From positions 558,001 to 622,000 of the forward strand of contig NZ_OZ008337.1 in assembly GCF_963931955.1 (NCBI RefSeq): a stretch of 64,000 nucleotides of DNA, in the 5' to 3' direction. How positions within the stretch are numbered: the stretch's first letter is position 1; each line of letters opens with the position of its first letter. This DNA is from Wolbachia endosymbiont (group A) of Longitarsus flavicornis. GTDB taxonomy: Bacteria; Pseudomonadota; Alphaproteobacteria; Rickettsiales; Anaplasmataceae. Shown piece after piece: positions 46,888 through 57,053 of this stretch. The notes below the pieces were generated by a model, which saw nothing but the letters and a program-made list of their open reading frames with translations, did no database searches and was not told the DNA's origin. The position numbers and the translations under genes were made by a program.

Positions 46888-47925
46888 ATGTTTGATGAGA
46901 ATAATCCTTGGAATCTGGGGAAGAAACCGGTAGGGAGCAAAACTCCTAATAATGAAGATATTTTAAGTAAAGCTGTATCTGATATAAGGTTCTTTCTTAA
47001 TGGATTAACCAAAAACAGGGGCAAAAAACCTTATTTCATCATTTTCATTATTTTGCTACTCTATGCTTGCACTGGCTTTTATATTGTTCACCCCAGTGAA
47101 GAAGGTATAGAACTTACCTTTGGTAAATACTCTAACACAGAGATGTCCGGTTTGCGCTATCACTTCCCCTATCCTATTGGTAAGGTTTTTAAAGTGAACG
47201 TTAAGGAAGTAAATCGCGAAGAAATTGGAGTAAGCGGTTCTTATGGACGAGATATAGACCGCGGTGAAGGTGTTATGCTTACCGGAGATGAAAATATAGT
47301 CAACGTTAACTTCGAAATTCAGTGGCGCGTTAGAGATGCTAAGGACTATTTATTCAAAGTGCGGGATCATCAACCTGGTTTAAGCGTTAAAAACGCTGCT
47401 GAAAGTGCTATGAGGGAGATAATAGGTAAGAATACGATTTCTTTTGCACTGGAAGGTCAAGGGAGAGCCGAAATTTCCAGAGATACCAGAATTTTATTGC
47501 AACAGATTCTTGATGGATACCAAATGGGCATAGAAATTTTATCTGTCCAAATGAAAAAAATCGATCCACCAGAAAAAGTAATTAGCTCATTTAGAGATGT
47601 GCAAAGTGCTCGTGCAGATAAAGAGCGTACTATAAACGAAGCATATTCTTATAGTAATGATATCATACCTCGAGCAAAAGGTGAAGCGATAAAGATAAAA
47701 TTAGATGCACAAGCATATGAAAATGAAATAATAAATGAAGCAAAAGGTAATGCAAATCGCTTTTTATCTCTTTATGAGGAATATAGACAGAATCCTTCTC
47801 TCGTTAAGAATCGTATTTATCTTGAAACTATGGAAAATATTTTCAGTAAGGTAGACAAAGTTGTTGTAACTGATGATCTGAAAGGTATGTTTTCTTATTT
47901 ACCTCTTACAAATTTAGGAAAATAA
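46888..47925 (+). CDS. hflK: HflK membrane protease regulator
   Basis: SPFH/band 7 protein that with HflC forms a membrane complex controlling FtsH. 345 aa from ATG 46888 (FDENNPWNLG start typical of HflK; an upstream ATG at 46849 adds 13 residues without support). The transmembrane helix is FIIFIILLLYACTGFYIV, the PHB domain follows (GLRYHFPYPIGKVFKV, GDENIVNVNFEIQWRV) and a coiled coil at the end (ARADKERTINEAYSYSNDIIPRA). hflC starts two bases after its stop. Confidence 0.93.
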   Translation: MFDENNPWNLGKKPVGSKTPNNEDILSKAVSDIRFFLNGLTKNRGKKPYFIIFIILLLYACTGFYIVHPSEEGIELTFGKYSNTEMSGLRYHFPYPIGKVFKVNVKEVNREEIGVSGSYGRDIDRGEGVMLTGDENIVNVNFEIQWRVRDAKDYLFKVRDHQPGLSVKNAAESAMREIIGKNTISFALEGQGRAEISRDTRILLQQILDGYQMGIEILSVQMKKIDPPEKVISSFRDVQSARADKERTINEAYSYSNDIIPRAKGEAIKIKLDAQAYENEIINEAKGNANRFLSLYEEYRQNPSLVKNRIYLETMENIFSKVDKVVVTDDLKGMFSYLPLTNLGK

Positions 47926-47927
47926 CC

Positions 47928-48800
47928 ATGAGTAGTAATATTAAAATTGTTTTTGTTTCTGTATTTGTTGTTTTATTGATTGTTTTATCTAATTCAATAT
48001 TTGTTGTGCAAGAAACAAAGCAAGCAATAGTTATACAACTGGGTAAAGTTGTAAGGGATGTTAGGGAAAGTGGCTTATATTTTAAGTTGCCATTCATAAA
48101 TAGTGTAGAGTTTCTTGATAAAAGAGTTTTAGATTTAAGTCCTGACAAAACTCCAAGAGAAGTGATAACTGCAGATCAAAAACGTATTATAGTAGATGCG
48201 TATGCAAAATATAAAATAACGAATCCTATTACTTTTTACCAGGCTGTGAGGAATGAATCAGGGCTGGTTAGAAGATTGTATCCAGTTATAGAAGCACACA
48301 TAAGAGAAAATATAGGCAGATTCTCGTTGATTAGTTTGTTGAATGAAAAAAGATCAGAGGTTATGCAATTGATTCAGCGTGGAGTTTATTCTGAAGCTGA
48401 AAAATTTGGCATAGAAATAATAGATGTAAGAATTAAGAGAGCAGATTTACCAGAAGAAAATAGTTCTGCAATATTTCGCCGTATGCAAACTGAAAGGGAA
48501 AAAGAAGCAAAAGAAATTAGAGCAGAAGGAGAGCAAGCGGGGCAGGAAATTAGATCAAAAGCTGATAAATTAAAGAGGGAAATTATCTCCAGTGCAGTAA
48601 AAGAATCGTATGAAATAAGGGGTCGTGGTTATGCTGAAGCAACTAGGATTTATAATGAGGCATTTAAAGTTGATGAAGAGTTCTTTAACTTTTATCGCTC
48701 TATGAGTGCTTACAGTAAATCATTTGCCGAAAATAATACTAAATTTGTACTTTCACCAAACAATAACTTTTTAGATATTTTAAATAAAGGATGGAAATAA
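47928..48800 (+). CDS. hflC: HflC membrane protease regulator
   Basis: Partner of HflK, 290 aa. N-terminal helix IVFVSVFVVLLIVLSNSIFVV, then the PHB domain (VQETKQAIVIQLGKVV, GLYFKLPFINSVEFLDKRVLDL, ITADQKRIIVDAYAKYKI) and the family's C-terminal helix (RTEREKEAKEIRAEGEQ-like stretch). Located between hflK and htrA with gaps of 2 and 3 bases, so it is one operon. Confidence 0.94.
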   Translation: MSSNIKIVFVSVFVVLLIVLSNSIFVVQETKQAIVIQLGKVVRDVRESGLYFKLPFINSVEFLDKRVLDLSPDKTPREVITADQKRIIVDAYAKYKITNPITFYQAVRNESGLVRRLYPVIEAHIRENIGRFSLISLLNEKRSEVMQLIQRGVYSEAEKFGIEIIDVRIKRADLPEENSSAIFRRMQTEREKEAKEIRAEGEQAGQEIRSKADKLKREIISSAVKESYEIRGRGYAEATRIYNEAFKVDEEFFNFYRSMSAYSKSFAENNTKFVLSPNNNFLDILNKGWK

Positions 48801-48803
48801 TTT

Positions 48804-50297
48804 ATGAAAAGTAAGGCATTTATTTTATCTATATTTGCATATTTTCTAATTGCGTTTTCTTCGTATGCTAATATGTTTGATTGGAATGCAAAAAAGGTCG
48901 TTGATGCTAGCACTACTGCATGCAACTGTAATCAAGGACTTGCCGATTTAGTGGAAGAACTCATTCCTGCGGTTGTAAATATTTCAAGCGAACAAATCAT
49001 CAAACAAGAAAATAACAGCAGAACTAGAGTTCCATCTATGCCAGGAAATAATTTTTTTGATGATTTTAGAGAGTTTTTTGAGCATTTTGATCAGTTTTTT
49101 ATGGATAGGGGCCCTAGTGTTAACAAAGAGGTGGTGTTGCTTGGTTCTGGGTTTATTATAGATAAAGGTGGAACTATAGTAACCAATTATCACGTTATTA
49201 AAAACGCCAAAGATATCACAGTTACTATGAACGATAATACTTATTTCAAAGCAGAAGTTTTAGGCTATGATGCAAGAACTGATCTTGCTGTGCTTAAGAT
49301 TAATTCTGATAAAGATCTTTCTTCTGTTGCATTTGGTGATTCTGATAAAGCAAGGGTTGGTGATACGGTTATGGCAATAGGTAACCCATTTGGTTTGGGT
49401 GGCTCTGTAAGCACAGGAATTATATCTGCAAGGTCCAGGGACATTAGTATTGGCACTATGAATGAATTTATTCAAACTGATGCTGCAATTAATAGGGGTA
49501 ACTCTGGAGGACCGTTATTTGATTTAAATGGAAAAGTTATAGGTATTAATACTGCTATCTATTCTCCATCTGAGTCTGGCGGCAACGTGGGTATAGGTTT
49601 TGCCATACCATCTAATTTAGCTATGTCAATTATTGACACATTAAAAAGTGGCAAAAAAATAAAACATGGTTGGCTTGGTGTGCAAGTTCAGCCTATAACG
49701 AAAGAATTTGCTGAGTCTTTGGGTTTAAAAGATATAAAAGGCGCATTGGTTGCAAGTATAGTAAAGGATAGTCCTGCAGAGAAAGGTGGGATTAAAGTAG
49801 GTGATATATTATTAGAATTTGACGGTAAAAAAATCGATAGAATGACACAATTACCTCAAATGGTTTCAAGAGCTGGACCTGAGAAAAAAGTGCAAGTTAA
49901 GTTACTTAGAAAGAGCAAAGAGGTTAATATTAAAGTTGTGATCGGAGAATCTACAAATGATGGCCAAGATAACAATCAAGAAGAAAATAAATCAACATCT
50001 GATTATGTAACCGGTTTAACTGTTTCAAATCTGCCAAAAGAATCAAAAGAAAGTAAAAATAATGTACCTACAAAAGGTGTGATAGTTACCAATGTAGATA
50101 GTAACAGTAATGCCACACTGCGTGGTATTAAAAAAGGGGACATCATTATCCAATTGGATGGAACTGATATAGAAAATACTAACGATTTTCAAAAACAAGT
50201 TGATTTAGCAGTAAAGAAAAACGGTAAAGATTCAATAATGTTGCTCATTTACCGCAATGGAAATCAATTTTTCGCTTCAATAAAGTTAAAGAAGTAA
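48804..50297 (+). CDS. Periplasmic serine protease, HtrA/DegP family
   Basis: Protease/chaperone for misfolded envelope proteins, 497 aa. Signal peptide MKSKAFILSIFAYFLIAFSS. Triad: H130 (TNYHVI), D160 (DARTDLAVL), S234 (RGNSGGPL). Two PDZ domains follow (HGWLGVQVQPIT...PAEKGGIKVGDILLEF and KGVIVTNVDSNSNATLRGIKKGDIIIQL). It follows hflC after three bases; hflKC-degP in one unit is typical of alphaproteobacteria. Also called DegQ/MucD in other annotations; which paralogue cannot be settled here. Confidence 0.94.
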   Translation: MKSKAFILSIFAYFLIAFSSYANMFDWNAKKVVDASTTACNCNQGLADLVEELIPAVVNISSEQIIKQENNSRTRVPSMPGNNFFDDFREFFEHFDQFFMDRGPSVNKEVVLLGSGFIIDKGGTIVTNYHVIKNAKDITVTMNDNTYFKAEVLGYDARTDLAVLKINSDKDLSSVAFGDSDKARVGDTVMAIGNPFGLGGSVSTGIISARSRDISIGTMNEFIQTDAAINRGNSGGPLFDLNGKVIGINTAIYSPSESGGNVGIGFAIPSNLAMSIIDTLKSGKKIKHGWLGVQVQPITKEFAESLGLKDIKGALVASIVKDSPAEKGGIKVGDILLEFDGKKIDRMTQLPQMVSRAGPEKKVQVKLLRKSKEVNIKVVIGESTNDGQDNNQEENKSTSDYVTGLTVSNLPKESKESKNNVPTKGVIVTNVDSNSNATLRGIKKGDIIIQLDGTDIENTNDFQKQVDLAVKKNGKDSIMLLIYRNGNQFFASIKLKK

Positions 50298-50770
50298 TTT
50301 TATTCACTAAATTTACAAAACAGTAGTGTTGTAAGCTCGCTACTGTAACACTTCAATCTTATAAAATAAATTAAAATCTACACTAGATTTCTTGCATAAC
50401 CATATAAAAAACCAAAGGATGTCATCCCAGTGCTTGACTACTCAGATCCAGAAAATTTAACTGCAAATGAGCACATCAAGCAGTTGTATAATGAAGACTG
50501 GATTCCAGCGTCACGCGCTGGAATGACAAGAAAGAGGTACCAAAAAGAGACCTTTGCTTGTCGCCTTAGTAGCCATTCTAAGTACCTATCATAGAATGTC
50601 ATCCCAACTAGGAAGGGTGTCATCCCAGTGCCCTGACTACTTGGATCCAGGAAAGTTTGCTTGTAAGCAAGCAAACTAGCATAGAAAGTGGTTACAACGT
50701 TTTCGATGAGATTATATGGAAAACTGGATTCCAGTGTCAGCTACTTGGATGACAGGAAAAGTGATCACAA
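50298..50770. repeat. Convergent intergenic region with two long palindromic repeats
   Basis: No gene. 50420-50528 and 50618-50754 are composite elements: outer arms GTCATCCCAGTG... and ...GGAATGACA or ...TTGGATGACA, inner arms CTGGATTCCAG and GGATCCAG, and a middle part (in the second, GTGGTTACAACGTTTTCGAT) that recurs with changes at 60201-60328 and 56857-56986. Confidence 0.75.
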
Positions 50771-52693
50771 TTACTTATTCTCTTCCTTATTATCTATGTC
50801 TTGATAATCAGAATCTACTACTTTTTCTTCTTTATCATTTGGATTTCCTTCTGATGAAAAGCCATTTTCAGCACTATTTTGTTGAGATGCTTGATACATA
50901 GCTTCTCCAAGTTTCATAGATAATTGAGAAAGATTAGTAACTTTCTGCTGTATTGAATCAGCGTCATCAATGTTATCAGATTTACTAGCCTCTTTCAGCT
51001 CATTCAGTGCACTTTCAATAGCAGATTTATCTTCAGGTGAGACTTTATCACCATACTCTGTCAGAGACTTTTCTGTAGAATGGACTAAACTATCCGCCTG
51101 GTTCTTAACTTCGATGAATTTTTTACGCTTTTCATCCTCGTGAGCTTTTTCTTCAGCTTCTTTCACCATGCGATTTATTTCATCATCAGATAGACCACCT
51201 GAAGATTGAATGCGTATTTTTTGCTCTTTTCCAGTAGCTTTATCTTTTGCAGAAACGTGCGCTATTCCATTTGCATCTATGTCGAATGTCACTTCAATTT
51301 GTGGCCTTCCGCGCGGAGCAGGAGGTATCCCTTCCAAACTAAACTGACCAAGTAGCTTATTATCAACTGCCAGTTTTCTTTCACCCTGATGCACCTTAAT
51401 TGTAACAGCTGTTTGGTTATCTTCTGCAGTTGAAAACACCTGAGATTTTTTAGTAGGAATTGTGGTATTACGTTCAATAAGTGGAGTAAATACTCCTCCT
51501 AGAGTTTCAATACCAAGAGAAAGTGGAGTCACATCAAGTAGTAATACATCTCTTACATCACCTTGAATGATCCCCGCCTGTATTGCAGCTCCAATTGCTA
51601 CAACTTCATCAGGATTGACTCCTCTATGTGGATCTTTGCCAAAGAATTCTTTAACTTTCTCTATGACTTTTGGCATACGAGTCATGCCACCAACAAGAAC
51701 CACTTCGCCAATTTGACTAGCAGACAAACCAGCATCCTCAAGAGCTTTTTTACAAGGAGCCATAGTTCTTTCGATTAAATCATTCACTAAACTTTCAAGT
51801 TTTGCTCTCGTTAATTTCATATTTAAGTGTTTTGGGCCACTTGCATCAGCTGTAATAAACGGTAGATTTATTTCCGTTTCCATTGCGCTTGATAATTCAA
51901 TTTTTGCTTTTTCAGCAGCTTCTTTGATTCTTTGCATAGCCATTGGATCATTTCTCAAATCAATGCCATTACTTTTCTTGAATTCATCTAGTAAATAACT
52001 CACTACTCCATTATCAAAGTCTTCACCTCCAAGATGGGTATCACCGTTTGTTGCTTTCACTTCGAAAACTCCATCACCTATTTCAAGTATTGAAACGTCA
52101 AATGTACCACCACCAAGGTCATATACTACTATTGTGTGCCCATGTTTCTTATCAAGACCATAAGCAAGTGCTGCAGCAGTCGGTTCATTTACTATTCTGA
52201 GTACATTTAATCCGGCAATTTTTCCTGCATCTTTTGTTGCTTGACGTTGAGAGTCGTTGAAGTATGCTGGCACTGTTATCACAGCATCTTTTACTTCCTC
52301 TCCAAGATAAGCTTCTGCTGCCTCTTTCATGTTTTGTAGTATAAATGCACCAATTTGGCTAGGAGAGTATTCTTTATTATCAGTTGTTTTAACCCATGCA
52401 TCACCATTTTTTGCTGCAAACACTTTATACGGCACGTTTAGATTTTTCATTTCAGAATCACCGTATTGACGGCCTATTAATCTCTTAGTAGCAAAAAAGG
52501 TATTACTTGCATTGGTGGTTGCTTGTCTTTTTGCAGGAGCGCCAATCAACCTTTCTCCTGACGAAGTAAATGCAACTATAGATGGGGTAGTTCTTGCCCC
52601 TTCTTTATTTTCTATTACCTTTGTATCCTTGCCCTGCATTATTGCAACACAAGAATTTGTTGTTCCAAGATCTATGCCTATTGCTCTTCCCAT
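50771..52693 (-). CDS. dnaK: Chaperone DnaK (Hsp70)
   Basis: ATP-driven general chaperone, 640 aa. N-terminal ATPase domain with [42 protein letters not shown] and [12 protein letters not shown]; substrate-binding domain [23 protein letters not shown]; lid and Ser/Glu-rich tail ending DNKEENK. Complete. The co-chaperone genes dnaJ and grpE are not in the window. Confidence 0.97.
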   Translation of the reverse strand: MGRAIGIDLGTTNSCVAIMQGKDTKVIENKEGARTTPSIVAFTSSGERLIGAPAKRQATTNASNTFFATKRLIGRQYGDSEMKNLNVPYKVFAAKNGDAWVKTTDNKEYSPSQIGAFILQNMKEAAEAYLGEEVKDAVITVPAYFNDSQRQATKDAGKIAGLNVLRIVNEPTAAALAYGLDKKHGHTIVVYDLGGGTFDVSILEIGDGVFEVKATNGDTHLGGEDFDNGVVSYLLDEFKKSNGIDLRNDPMAMQRIKEAAEKAKIELSSAMETEINLPFITADASGPKHLNMKLTRAKLESLVNDLIERTMAPCKKALEDAGLSASQIGEVVLVGGMTRMPKVIEKVKEFFGKDPHRGVNPDEVVAIGAAIQAGIIQGDVRDVLLLDVTPLSLGIETLGGVFTPLIERNTTIPTKKSQVFSTAEDNQTAVTIKVHQGERKLAVDNKLLGQFSLEGIPPAPRGRPQIEVTFDIDANGIAHVSAKDKATGKEQKIRIQSSGGLSDDEINRMVKEAEEKAHEDEKRKKFIEVKNQADSLVHSTEKSLTEYGDKVSPEDKSAIESALNELKEASKSDNIDDADSIQQKVTNLSQLSMKLGEAMYQASQQNSAENGFSSEGNPNDKEEKVVDSDYQDIDNKEENK

Positions 52694-52743
52694 AATGAGT
52701 ACCCCATTGTAAATATTATCTGATATAAGAATATATAAGTATA

Positions 52744-52764
52744 GGGCTTATTAATTACAAGCCC
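52744..52764 (-). terminator. Weak hairpin after the RNase E/G gene
   Basis: GGGCTT and AAGCCC form a 6-bp stem with a 9-base loop between the rne-like stop and the dnaK start. There is no clear T run after it on the minus strand, so termination is only possible. Confidence 0.3.
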
Positions 52765-52780
52765 AATTTAGGAGTTCTAA

Positions 52781-54553
52781 TTAGTCATTAGAACTTAAAA
52801 GGCGCGAAAGCCACTTAGTCAGCCAAAAATTGCCTCGTAGTTTATTTGAATTATCAGCTTCTTCATTGCTGCTATCCCCAATTTGGTATCCAGAGTTCTG
52901 TAATGGCTTATAACCGTTTAAATTAACATCATCTCCTTGTTTTAAAACAAATGTGTTTACATCTAAACTGTTATCAATACTGACGTTCAATGTAATATTA
53001 AACTCTTTTTCGATTGTAGAAACTGTATTCCGTTTATTATTAAAAATGTGCGCTATAACTCCACTGTGCGCTACTAAATCAAAAGACTTATTTCGATTCT
53101 TGTTAGCAATATGTTGTAAATCCCTTAGTATTGATGAAACAATTACTTCGTTTGATTTTATTCTTCCAGTACCTTTGCAGTGTAAACATTCTGTAGTATT
53201 AATTTCTTGTATATTTGGTTTAATTCTTTGTCTTGAAAATACCATTAAACCAAAGTCATTTATGTAGCTCAATTGAACTTTAGCTTTATCGTCTTTAAAC
53301 GCTTGCTTTATAGCAGACTCAACAGCTCTGCAATACTGATATTTCAACATATCAATAAAATCGACTACTATTAATCCTGATAGGCCCCTAAGATTCACCT
53401 GTCTTGATATTTCAGGTACTGCTTCCATATTGGTTCTATAAGCTGTTTCTTCTATGCTATCTTCTCCTGTCATCTTTCCTGAATTTACGTCTATTGAAAC
53501 AAACGCCTCAGTTAAAGTTATTATCAAAGACCCACCAGATGGCAATTCTACTCTATTGCTATATAACTCAGAAATTTGATCTTCGATTCCGTAATAAGTA
53601 AAGATCGGAACATAACCTCTATACAATCTATAGCGCAACTTACTACCTTTTAGTGCATTGTTAGCATATTGCCTAACTGCTTCAAAAGCTTCCTTTCCAG
53701 ACACTATAACTTCTATACCATCACTACAAAAATCACGAACAGATCTCATAATTACATCTGCTTCATTGTAAATTAATGATGGAACGTTTACAGAGAAGGC
53801 ATTTTTTTGAATGCTCTGCCATAGTGAGGATAAGTAATTGTAATCCTGCTCAATTTCTTTCTTATTTTTTCCTGAACCAACAGTTCTTATTATTAAACCT
53901 GATCTTTTTTGCAAGTTTATTGAACTCAGTATCTCCTTTAACTGCTTTCTGACATTAGCATCTTCAATTCTGCGAGACACTCCACCTTTACTCATGGAAT
54001 TTGGCATGAAAACACAGTATCTACCCACTAAAGTTATGTATGTTGTAAATGAAGCTCCTTTATTGCCTCGTTCCTCTTTAGTTAGCTGAACCAATACTTT
54101 TTGATTTACTGAAATAACATCTTGTAATTTGTATTTTTTATATAAAGGTACCTCTCTTACAAAACCACTACCTGACTCGTTGACATTCTTACTAGCTGCA
54201 GAATCTGAAGAGACATTTGCTATGGTATCGTTCCCTTTTTCTGTATAATCGTCATTTGAGTAGCTCTCAAAGAGAGTTTCCTTTTCTTTTTCTGGAATAT
54301 TGAAGTAATCTAGAGATATCTCGGAAAAAGACAAAAAACCTTGCTTATTTTTTCCATATTCGATAAATACGGCTTGCAAAGAAGGCTCTATACGCTTTAT
54401 ATAAGCAACGTATATATTACCTCTTAATTGTTTTTTTTCCTTGAATTCTTGTTCAAATTCTACAACCTTATTATTAACTGATAAGGCAACTCTTACCTCA
54501 TTAGAACAGGTAGAATTTTCTATCAATAATAACCTTTTACCACTATTTGCCAC
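52781..54553 (-). CDS. Ribonuclease E/G
   Basis: Endoribonuclease for rRNA/tRNA maturation and mRNA decay. 590 aa, between RNase G (about 490) and full RNase E. S1-like N-terminal domain (LRGNIYVAYIKRIEPSLQAVFIEYGKNKQGFLSFSEI) with a roughly 60-residue polar insert, catalytic DNase-I-like region (FVSIDVNSGKMTGEDSIEETAYRTNMEAV, VVDFIDML) and the zinc link CLHCKGTG. No long arginine-rich degradosome scaffold. The Cys pair fits tetramer formation through zinc. Either name would be defensible. Confidence 0.9.
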   Translation of the reverse strand: MANSGKRLLLIENSTCSNEVRVALSVNNKVVEFEQEFKEKKQLRGNIYVAYIKRIEPSLQAVFIEYGKNKQGFLSFSEISLDYFNIPEKEKETLFESYSNDDYTEKGNDTIANVSSDSAASKNVNESGSGFVREVPLYKKYKLQDVISVNQKVLVQLTKEERGNKGASFTTYITLVGRYCVFMPNSMSKGGVSRRIEDANVRKQLKEILSSINLQKRSGLIIRTVGSGKNKKEIEQDYNYLSSLWQSIQKNAFSVNVPSLIYNEADVIMRSVRDFCSDGIEVIVSGKEAFEAVRQYANNALKGSKLRYRLYRGYVPIFTYYGIEDQISELYSNRVELPSGGSLIITLTEAFVSIDVNSGKMTGEDSIEETAYRTNMEAVPEISRQVNLRGLSGLIVVDFIDMLKYQYCRAVESAIKQAFKDDKAKVQLSYINDFGLMVFSRQRIKPNIQEINTTECLHCKGTGRIKSNEVIVSSILRDLQHIANKNRNKSFDLVAHSGVIAHIFNNKRNTVSTIEKEFNITLNVSIDNSLDVNTFVLKQGDDVNLNGYKPLQNSGYQIGDSSNEEADNSNKLRGNFWLTKWLSRLLSSND

Positions 54554-54702
54554 TTATTTACCGTTTGCTTTTCATTCTGAAGTTAACTTCATGCTACTTA
54601 ATGCACTGTTGATTGTCAAGAATTTTACGATCTGCATTATTCGGTTGACTTTTAGTGTTTTGCGTAATAAACTCGCATAGAATTTATTATATCATTATAA
54701 GT

Positions 54703-54903
54703 ATGGCGAAAAAAAATGCTTCTTTGCTCGTTAAGTTAGTTAGCACTGCAATCAAGACAACAAAAACTGGTGAAGAAAAATCAACAGGTTATTTTTATGT
54801 AAAAAAGCGTAATCCAAAAAAGCTCACCAAAAAACTGGAGTTTAGGAAGTATGACCCAGTAGTCAGAAGGCATGTGTTATTTAAAGAAGAAAAACTAAAG
54901 TAA
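54703..54903 (+). CDS. rpmG: Ribosomal protein L33
   Basis: 66 aa from ATG 54703 (a longer frame from 54655 has no support). [28 protein letters not shown] and [20 protein letters not shown] are the family pattern. It lacks the four zinc-binding cysteines, so it is the zinc-free form. Confidence 0.95.
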   Translation: MAKKNASLLVKLVSTAIKTTKTGEEKSTGYFYVKKRNPKKLTKKLEFRKYDPVVRRHVLFKEEKLK

Positions 54904-54928
54904 TTTTTTTATAAGGGATTTTATTATT

Positions 54929-55204
54929 ATGCAAAATTTACAATTAAGTTATCCTATAATAGTAGAGTTGGGGGATGTGAAAGATACAAAACTGAAATTA
55001 ATAAAGATCATTGCACAATTAATAAGTAAGAAGTACACAACACAGAAAAAAGCAGCAAACGCTCTAAAGATTGATCAACCTAAAGTATCTCAAATCAATA
55101 GGTCAAAAATCGAAGGGTTCTCCTTAGAATACTTGCTTAACTTATTGATTGTATTGGGCCAAGACATAAACGTAAGAATAAAGCATAATTCTAAACCTGC
55201 ATAA
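54929..55204 (+). CDS. Helix-turn-helix protein (HigA-like/XRE family)
   Basis: 91 aa. HTH motif in TTQKKAANALKIDQPKVSQINRSKIEGFSLEYLLNLL, close to the antitoxin-type XRE group (HTH_37) and to small regulators found near phage or toxin-antitoxin loci. Start ATG 54929 after AAGGGATTTTATTATT. The IS4-family element begins 18 bases after its stop, and no toxin-like gene is seen upstream either, so any partner has been separated or was never here. Function as antitoxin is inference. Confidence 0.75.
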   Translation: MQNLQLSYPIIVELGDVKDTKLKLIKIIAQLISKKYTTQKKAANALKIDQPKVSQINRSKIEGFSLEYLLNLLIVLGQDINVRIKHNSKPA

Positions 55205-55221
55205 TATGGTATCCGTTCAGC

Positions 55222-56669
55222 CAATGGCGTCAACTTAAGGAAAAATATCAGCGATAGTGTATAAAATTTCTCTCTAAAACTTTTACCATTAAATTATCCA
55301 GAAGCCGCAGGAAACAGCACTTTTGTTTCTATTTTATTTCAACAAAGAAGTTTAAAATGTGTCCTTTTTAGGTGAAACATGCAAAAAGGAAAAATTTTAT
55401 TCTACAAATTAAAAATATAATATACTCGAAAGCTTTTCAGAGAATCCATTGTGTTGGAAAAAACAGTTTTACACGAACAAGAAAACTTCCTTTTTCGACA
55501 GTATTTTCTATGATTTTAAAGTTAGTTAAAAAAAGTTTGGGAATAGAATGTGAACTTATGGAGCCATTGACATGTAAAACTCCACCCTCAAAGCAAGCTT
55601 TTTCTAAAGCAAGGTATAAGATTTGCCATACAGGCTTTCAAGAATTATTAGAGCTAAGCATCCAAACAGCCTATCAGGATGAACCTGAGTATGGAACTTG
55701 GAGAGGCTATAGACTTATTGCAGCAGATGGTTCTGGTATGAGATTACCCAGCTCTGAGGAAATTGTATCCGAGTTTGGCCGCTTTAAACCAAATGGAACA
55801 ACAGGCACAATGCCACCATTGGCAATTTGTTTGTTGATTTGTGTACTTCGCTGATTTGTAGTGCTCGTCTTGCGGCTTGGAATATAGGTGAACAAACGTT
55901 GGCGGAAGAGCAATTACCCGAAGTTATCACTCAAATGCGTTCATTAAATCAAAAGAAATTATTATTTATCTATGATCGTGGTTATCCTTCAGTAAAATTC
56001 ATTCAGCAGCATTATGATTTGGAAGTAGATTTTATTTTTCGCTTGCAAAAAAGAAATTATAGCAAGCTATGGGAACGAATTGCATCTGGAGAATTAGATT
56101 TCGATTTTATATTAGAAAATGAAAAGCTAAAAAATAAAATGAAAGGACAGAAAGTAAGAGTTATAGTGCTGACATTAGCCAACGGAGAAACAGAGGTATT
56201 GATTACTTCACTTTTTGACCGAGTAAAATTTACTTTGGAAGATATCAGCAAAGCTTATGTGTTAAGGTGGCATATAGAGGAGTGCTATAAACGACTCAAA
56301 ATAGGTGCAGAATTAGAGAATTTTTCTGGCGTAAATTTAGAGGCTGTATTACAAGAATTTTGGGCAAACTTAGTCATGTGTAATATATTGTCGCTTCATA
56401 TGTGTGATGCACAAGGGCCTTGGAATCCAGATCAAATTGCTGAGTATCGTTTAAATTTTTCAGTTTTATTTGGTGTAATGAGGCAGAAACTCTATCAGGT
56501 ACTTATTGGAAATTGTTCGCCAAAAAACTTTCAAGCCCTTTTTGATAGAGCAAGTATACGCGCTAAAGTTAAAATCCGACCAGGACAGCCGCGATAAGGT
56601 AGATAAGCCCAAACGCCATCATGTCTTTAGGAGAGTTTGCTAATGGAGGCTCTTAAGTTGACGCCATTG
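55222..56669 (+). mobile_element. IS4-family element, uninterrupted copy
   Basis: 1448 bp, ends CAATGGCGTCAACTTAAG/CTTAAGTTGACGCCATTG (18-bp inverted repeats). Target duplication TCCGTTCAGC on both sides (55212-55221 and 56670-56679). The left flank of the other copy, GCTGAACGGA, is its reverse complement, so the element seems to choose similar targets. Inserted just after the HTH gene. Confidence 0.93.
55372..56597 (+). pseudogene. IS4-family transposase with frameshift
   Basis: Starts GTG at 55372. First part of 160 codons (AADGSGMRLP carries the first Asp) ends after a frameshift near 55830 (the region PPLAICLLICVLR should probably be PPLA-SLFVDLCT). The second part, 55827-56597, holds YDRGYPS, YVLRWHIEECYKRLK (Y-R-E-K) and the C-terminus. 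The identical break in the other copy suggests either one old mutation copied in both or a programmed frameshift. Confidence 0.87.
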
Positions 56670-56679
56670 TCCGTTCAGC

Positions 56680-57053
56680 GGAGTGGCAAAATAAGGTAGA
56701 CAAGATAAATCAATCCCGGTGTCAAGCACTGGGATGACAAGGTATAAACCTTATCGTCATGCCGCCGCGAACCGTCATACCGCGATTCATTCGCGGTATC
56801 TCTAGATCCCGCTAACAAGTAGCGGGATGACGGTTATCAGGCCAGCGCCCCTACGATGTCATCCCAGTGCTTGACACTGGGATCCAGGAATTTTATTAAG
56901 TTAGTAAGCATAAAAGTAGCCGTTTTATGTTAAAATACAACGTTTTGATGATTATGAAAAAGCTGGATTCCAGACTGGAATGACACCATTTGTTGTAAAC
57001 TCACTTCTTCTTGATTTGTAGAACAATAAAACAGTAAACTAAAAGGGAACTTA
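56680..57053. repeat. Intergenic block of palindromic repeats
   Basis: No gene. Elements: GTGTCAAGCACTGGGATGACA (56716-56746), a second-type unit CGTCATACCGCG...GATCCCGCTAACAAGTAGCG GGATGACG (56754-56834) and a composite first-type unit (56857-56986) with arms GTCATCCCAGTGCTTGACAC and CTGGATTCCAGACTGGAATGACA around a middle containing TACAACGTTTTGATGATT. Confidence 0.75.

Noticed and set aside
56754..56834. Repeated palindromes considered as a CRISPR array
   Set aside because: Units are not evenly spaced, differ in length and belong to palindromic repeat families found throughout the window; no cas genes.
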